From contig NZ_MASJ01000001.1 of the NCBI RefSeq assembly GCF_001700315.1, forward strand, positions 1 to 64,000: a stretch of DNA of 64,000 nucleotides, written 5' to 3'. Below the pieces are notes generated by a model. That model was not told the origin of the DNA. It saw nothing but the letters and a program-made list of their open reading frames with translations, and made no database searches. Below, piece by piece: positions 63,041-64,000 of this stretch; within the stretch, counting starts at the first letter, position 1, and every line of letters begins with the position of its first letter. The position numbers were made by a program, and so were the translations under genes. Origin of the DNA: Caryophanon tenue. GTDB lineage: Bacteria > Bacillota > Bacilli > Bacillales_A > Planococcaceae.

Positions 63041-64000
63041 ATGACAACAGCAACAGTAAAAAAAATTGTAGGCACGAATATTACATCACCAAAAGGCTTC
63101 AAAGCAGCAGGTATGCATTGTGGCATTAAACATAAAAAGAAGGACTTAGCATTACTTGTAAGTGACGTACCAGCATCAGTTGCTGGTGTATTCACAACGA
63201 ATGCTATTCAAGCAGCGCCGATTAAAGTGACGAAAGATGTTGTATATCATACACAAAAAATGCAAGCCATTATCGTGAACTCAGGAAATGCTAATGCATG
63301 TACAGGGAAACAAGGTTTACTAGATGCGCAAGCGATGCAACAATTGGCTGCTGATAAACTACAAATTGATGCATCATTAATTGGTGTTGCTTCGACAGGT
63401 GTTATTGGCGAAGTGATGAAGCTTGCACCAATTATTCAAGGTTTACCAAACTTAACACCAAAAGCCGATTTAGAGTCAGCGATTGATTTTGCACAAGCGA
63501 TTTTAACGACAGACACCGTGATGAAAAACACGCAATACAGTACAGTTATTGATGGCAAGGAAATTATCATTGCAGGTACAGCAAAGGGCTCTGGCATGAT
63601 TGAGCCAAATATGGCAACGATGCTTGGCTTTATTACGACAGATGCGAATATTGAATCAGCGGAGCTACAGCAAGCATTAAGTTATGTAACAGACATTACG
63701 TTTAATGCGATTACAGTGGATGGTGATACATCTACAAATGATACGGTTATTGTTATGGCGAACGGTTTAGCGGGCAATGAATCATTAACACCTCAACACC
63801 CTGAGTGGCAAAACTTTGTCGATGCTTTACATGTCGTTGCGCAAGATTTAGCAAAAGCGATTGCAAAAGACGGAGAAGGCGCAACAAAGCTAATCGAAGT
63901 AGAAGTAAAAGGTGCAGTGAACGACGAGGAAGCACGTAAAATTGCGAAAACAGTAGTCGGTTCACCACTTGTTAAAACAGCGGTATTTGGCTGTGACGCA
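63041..64000 (+). CDS. argJ: Bifunctional glutamate N-acetyltransferase / amino-acid acetyltransferase ArgJ (partial, 3' end cut)
   Basis: The first 320 codons are present and open to the window end. ArgJ moves the acetyl group from N-acetylornithine to glutamate, keeping the acetyl cycle, and may also use acetyl-CoA. VNSGNANACTG and the self-cleavage site KGSGMIEPNMATMLGF (new N-terminal Thr near 191) are visible, then VDGDTSTNDTV. AAGGAGG lies about ten bases before the ATG. The order argC-argJ is that of Bacillus argCJBD. Confidence 0.96.
   Translation, partial: MTTATVKKIVGTNITSPKGFKAAGMHCGIKHKKKDLALLVSDVPASVAGVFTTNAIQAAPIKVTKDVVYHTQKMQAIIVNSGNANACTGKQGLLDAQAMQQLAADKLQIDASLIGVASTGVIGEVMKLAPIIQGLPNLTPKADLESAIDFAQAILTTDTVMKNTQYSTVIDGKEIIIAGTAKGSGMIEPNMATMLGFITTDANIESAELQQALSYVTDITFNAITVDGDTSTNDTVIVMANGLAGNESLTPQHPEWQNFVDALHVVAQDLAKAIAKDGEGATKLIEVEVKGAVNDEEARKIAKTVVGSPLVKTAVFGCDA

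Overview
The window is a low-GC Gram-positive chromosome segment from a relative of Bacillus. The best fit is the Planococcaceae/Caryophanaceae group (Lysinibacillus, Solibacillus, Kurthia, Caryophanon type). This rests on protein similarity recalled from memory, strong AGGAGG Shine-Dalgarno sites, TTG/GTG starts, a SAM-I riboswitch, a T-box, and gene order closely matching the B. subtilis yt*/men/acu region. Genus cannot be fixed from the sequence alone. I see no prophage, insertion sequence, CRISPR array, integrase or toxin-antitoxin pair. The region is mostly core genome with a few insertions and rearrangements.

Layout: a partial tRNA-Glu and its terminator (1-73); a possible decayed gene, a CorA-like membrane protein and a MerR/TipAS regulator (91-2770); a DksA-like protein and the menaquinone genes menF-D-H-B-E (2832-9647; menC and menA are not here); on the minus strand a FAD oxidoreductase, a zinc-binding lipoprotein behind a Zur-like box, and a small membrane protein coupled to yidD (9709-12483); ytkD-ytmA and yisL (12586-14224); pckA with a CcpN-like operator, facing metK with its SAM-I leader and a 23-codon upstream ORF (14561-18029); ytoA, a ytpA homologue lacking the serine nucleophile, an AGCS symporter and ytqAB (18092-22814); an MFS carrier and T-box-controlled leuS (23111-27046); a phosphate-type transporter, ytfP, the lipid II flippase murJ, an rsuA-type pseudouridine synthase and a SH3/deacetylase-like protein with lost metal ligands (27921-35182); ytzE, pepV and dat (35680-38557); ytlR-trmB-ytnP and a group of envelope or unknown genes (39135-44753); ytoP to ytpR, sftA with nine 45-bp tandem repeats, murC and ytxGH (44890-54357); a long FtsA-like protein (54393-56576); aroA and ccpA with a cre site (56755-59084); acuCBA (59215-61678); and the start of the arginine operon, argC and partial argJ (61990-64000).

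The genes mostly serve central functions: menaquinone, SAM and arginine synthesis, gluconeogenesis and carbon control (pckA, ccpA, acuABC), tRNA/rRNA modification (trmB, ytqAB, rsuA), and cell wall and division (murJ, murC, pepV, dat, sftA, FtsA-like). Several regulatory sites can be read directly: SAM-I riboswitch, Leu T-box, Zur-like box, CcpN-like box, cre, ARG-like boxes and a MerR-type 19-bp-spacer promoter.

The most unusual items are a dispersed intergenic repeat family carrying a terminator hairpin with a compensatory base-pair change, the metK upstream ORF, the FtsA-like protein with a repeat-rich C-terminal half, the serine-less YtpA, the degenerate deacetylase, and the in-frame 45-bp array in sftA.
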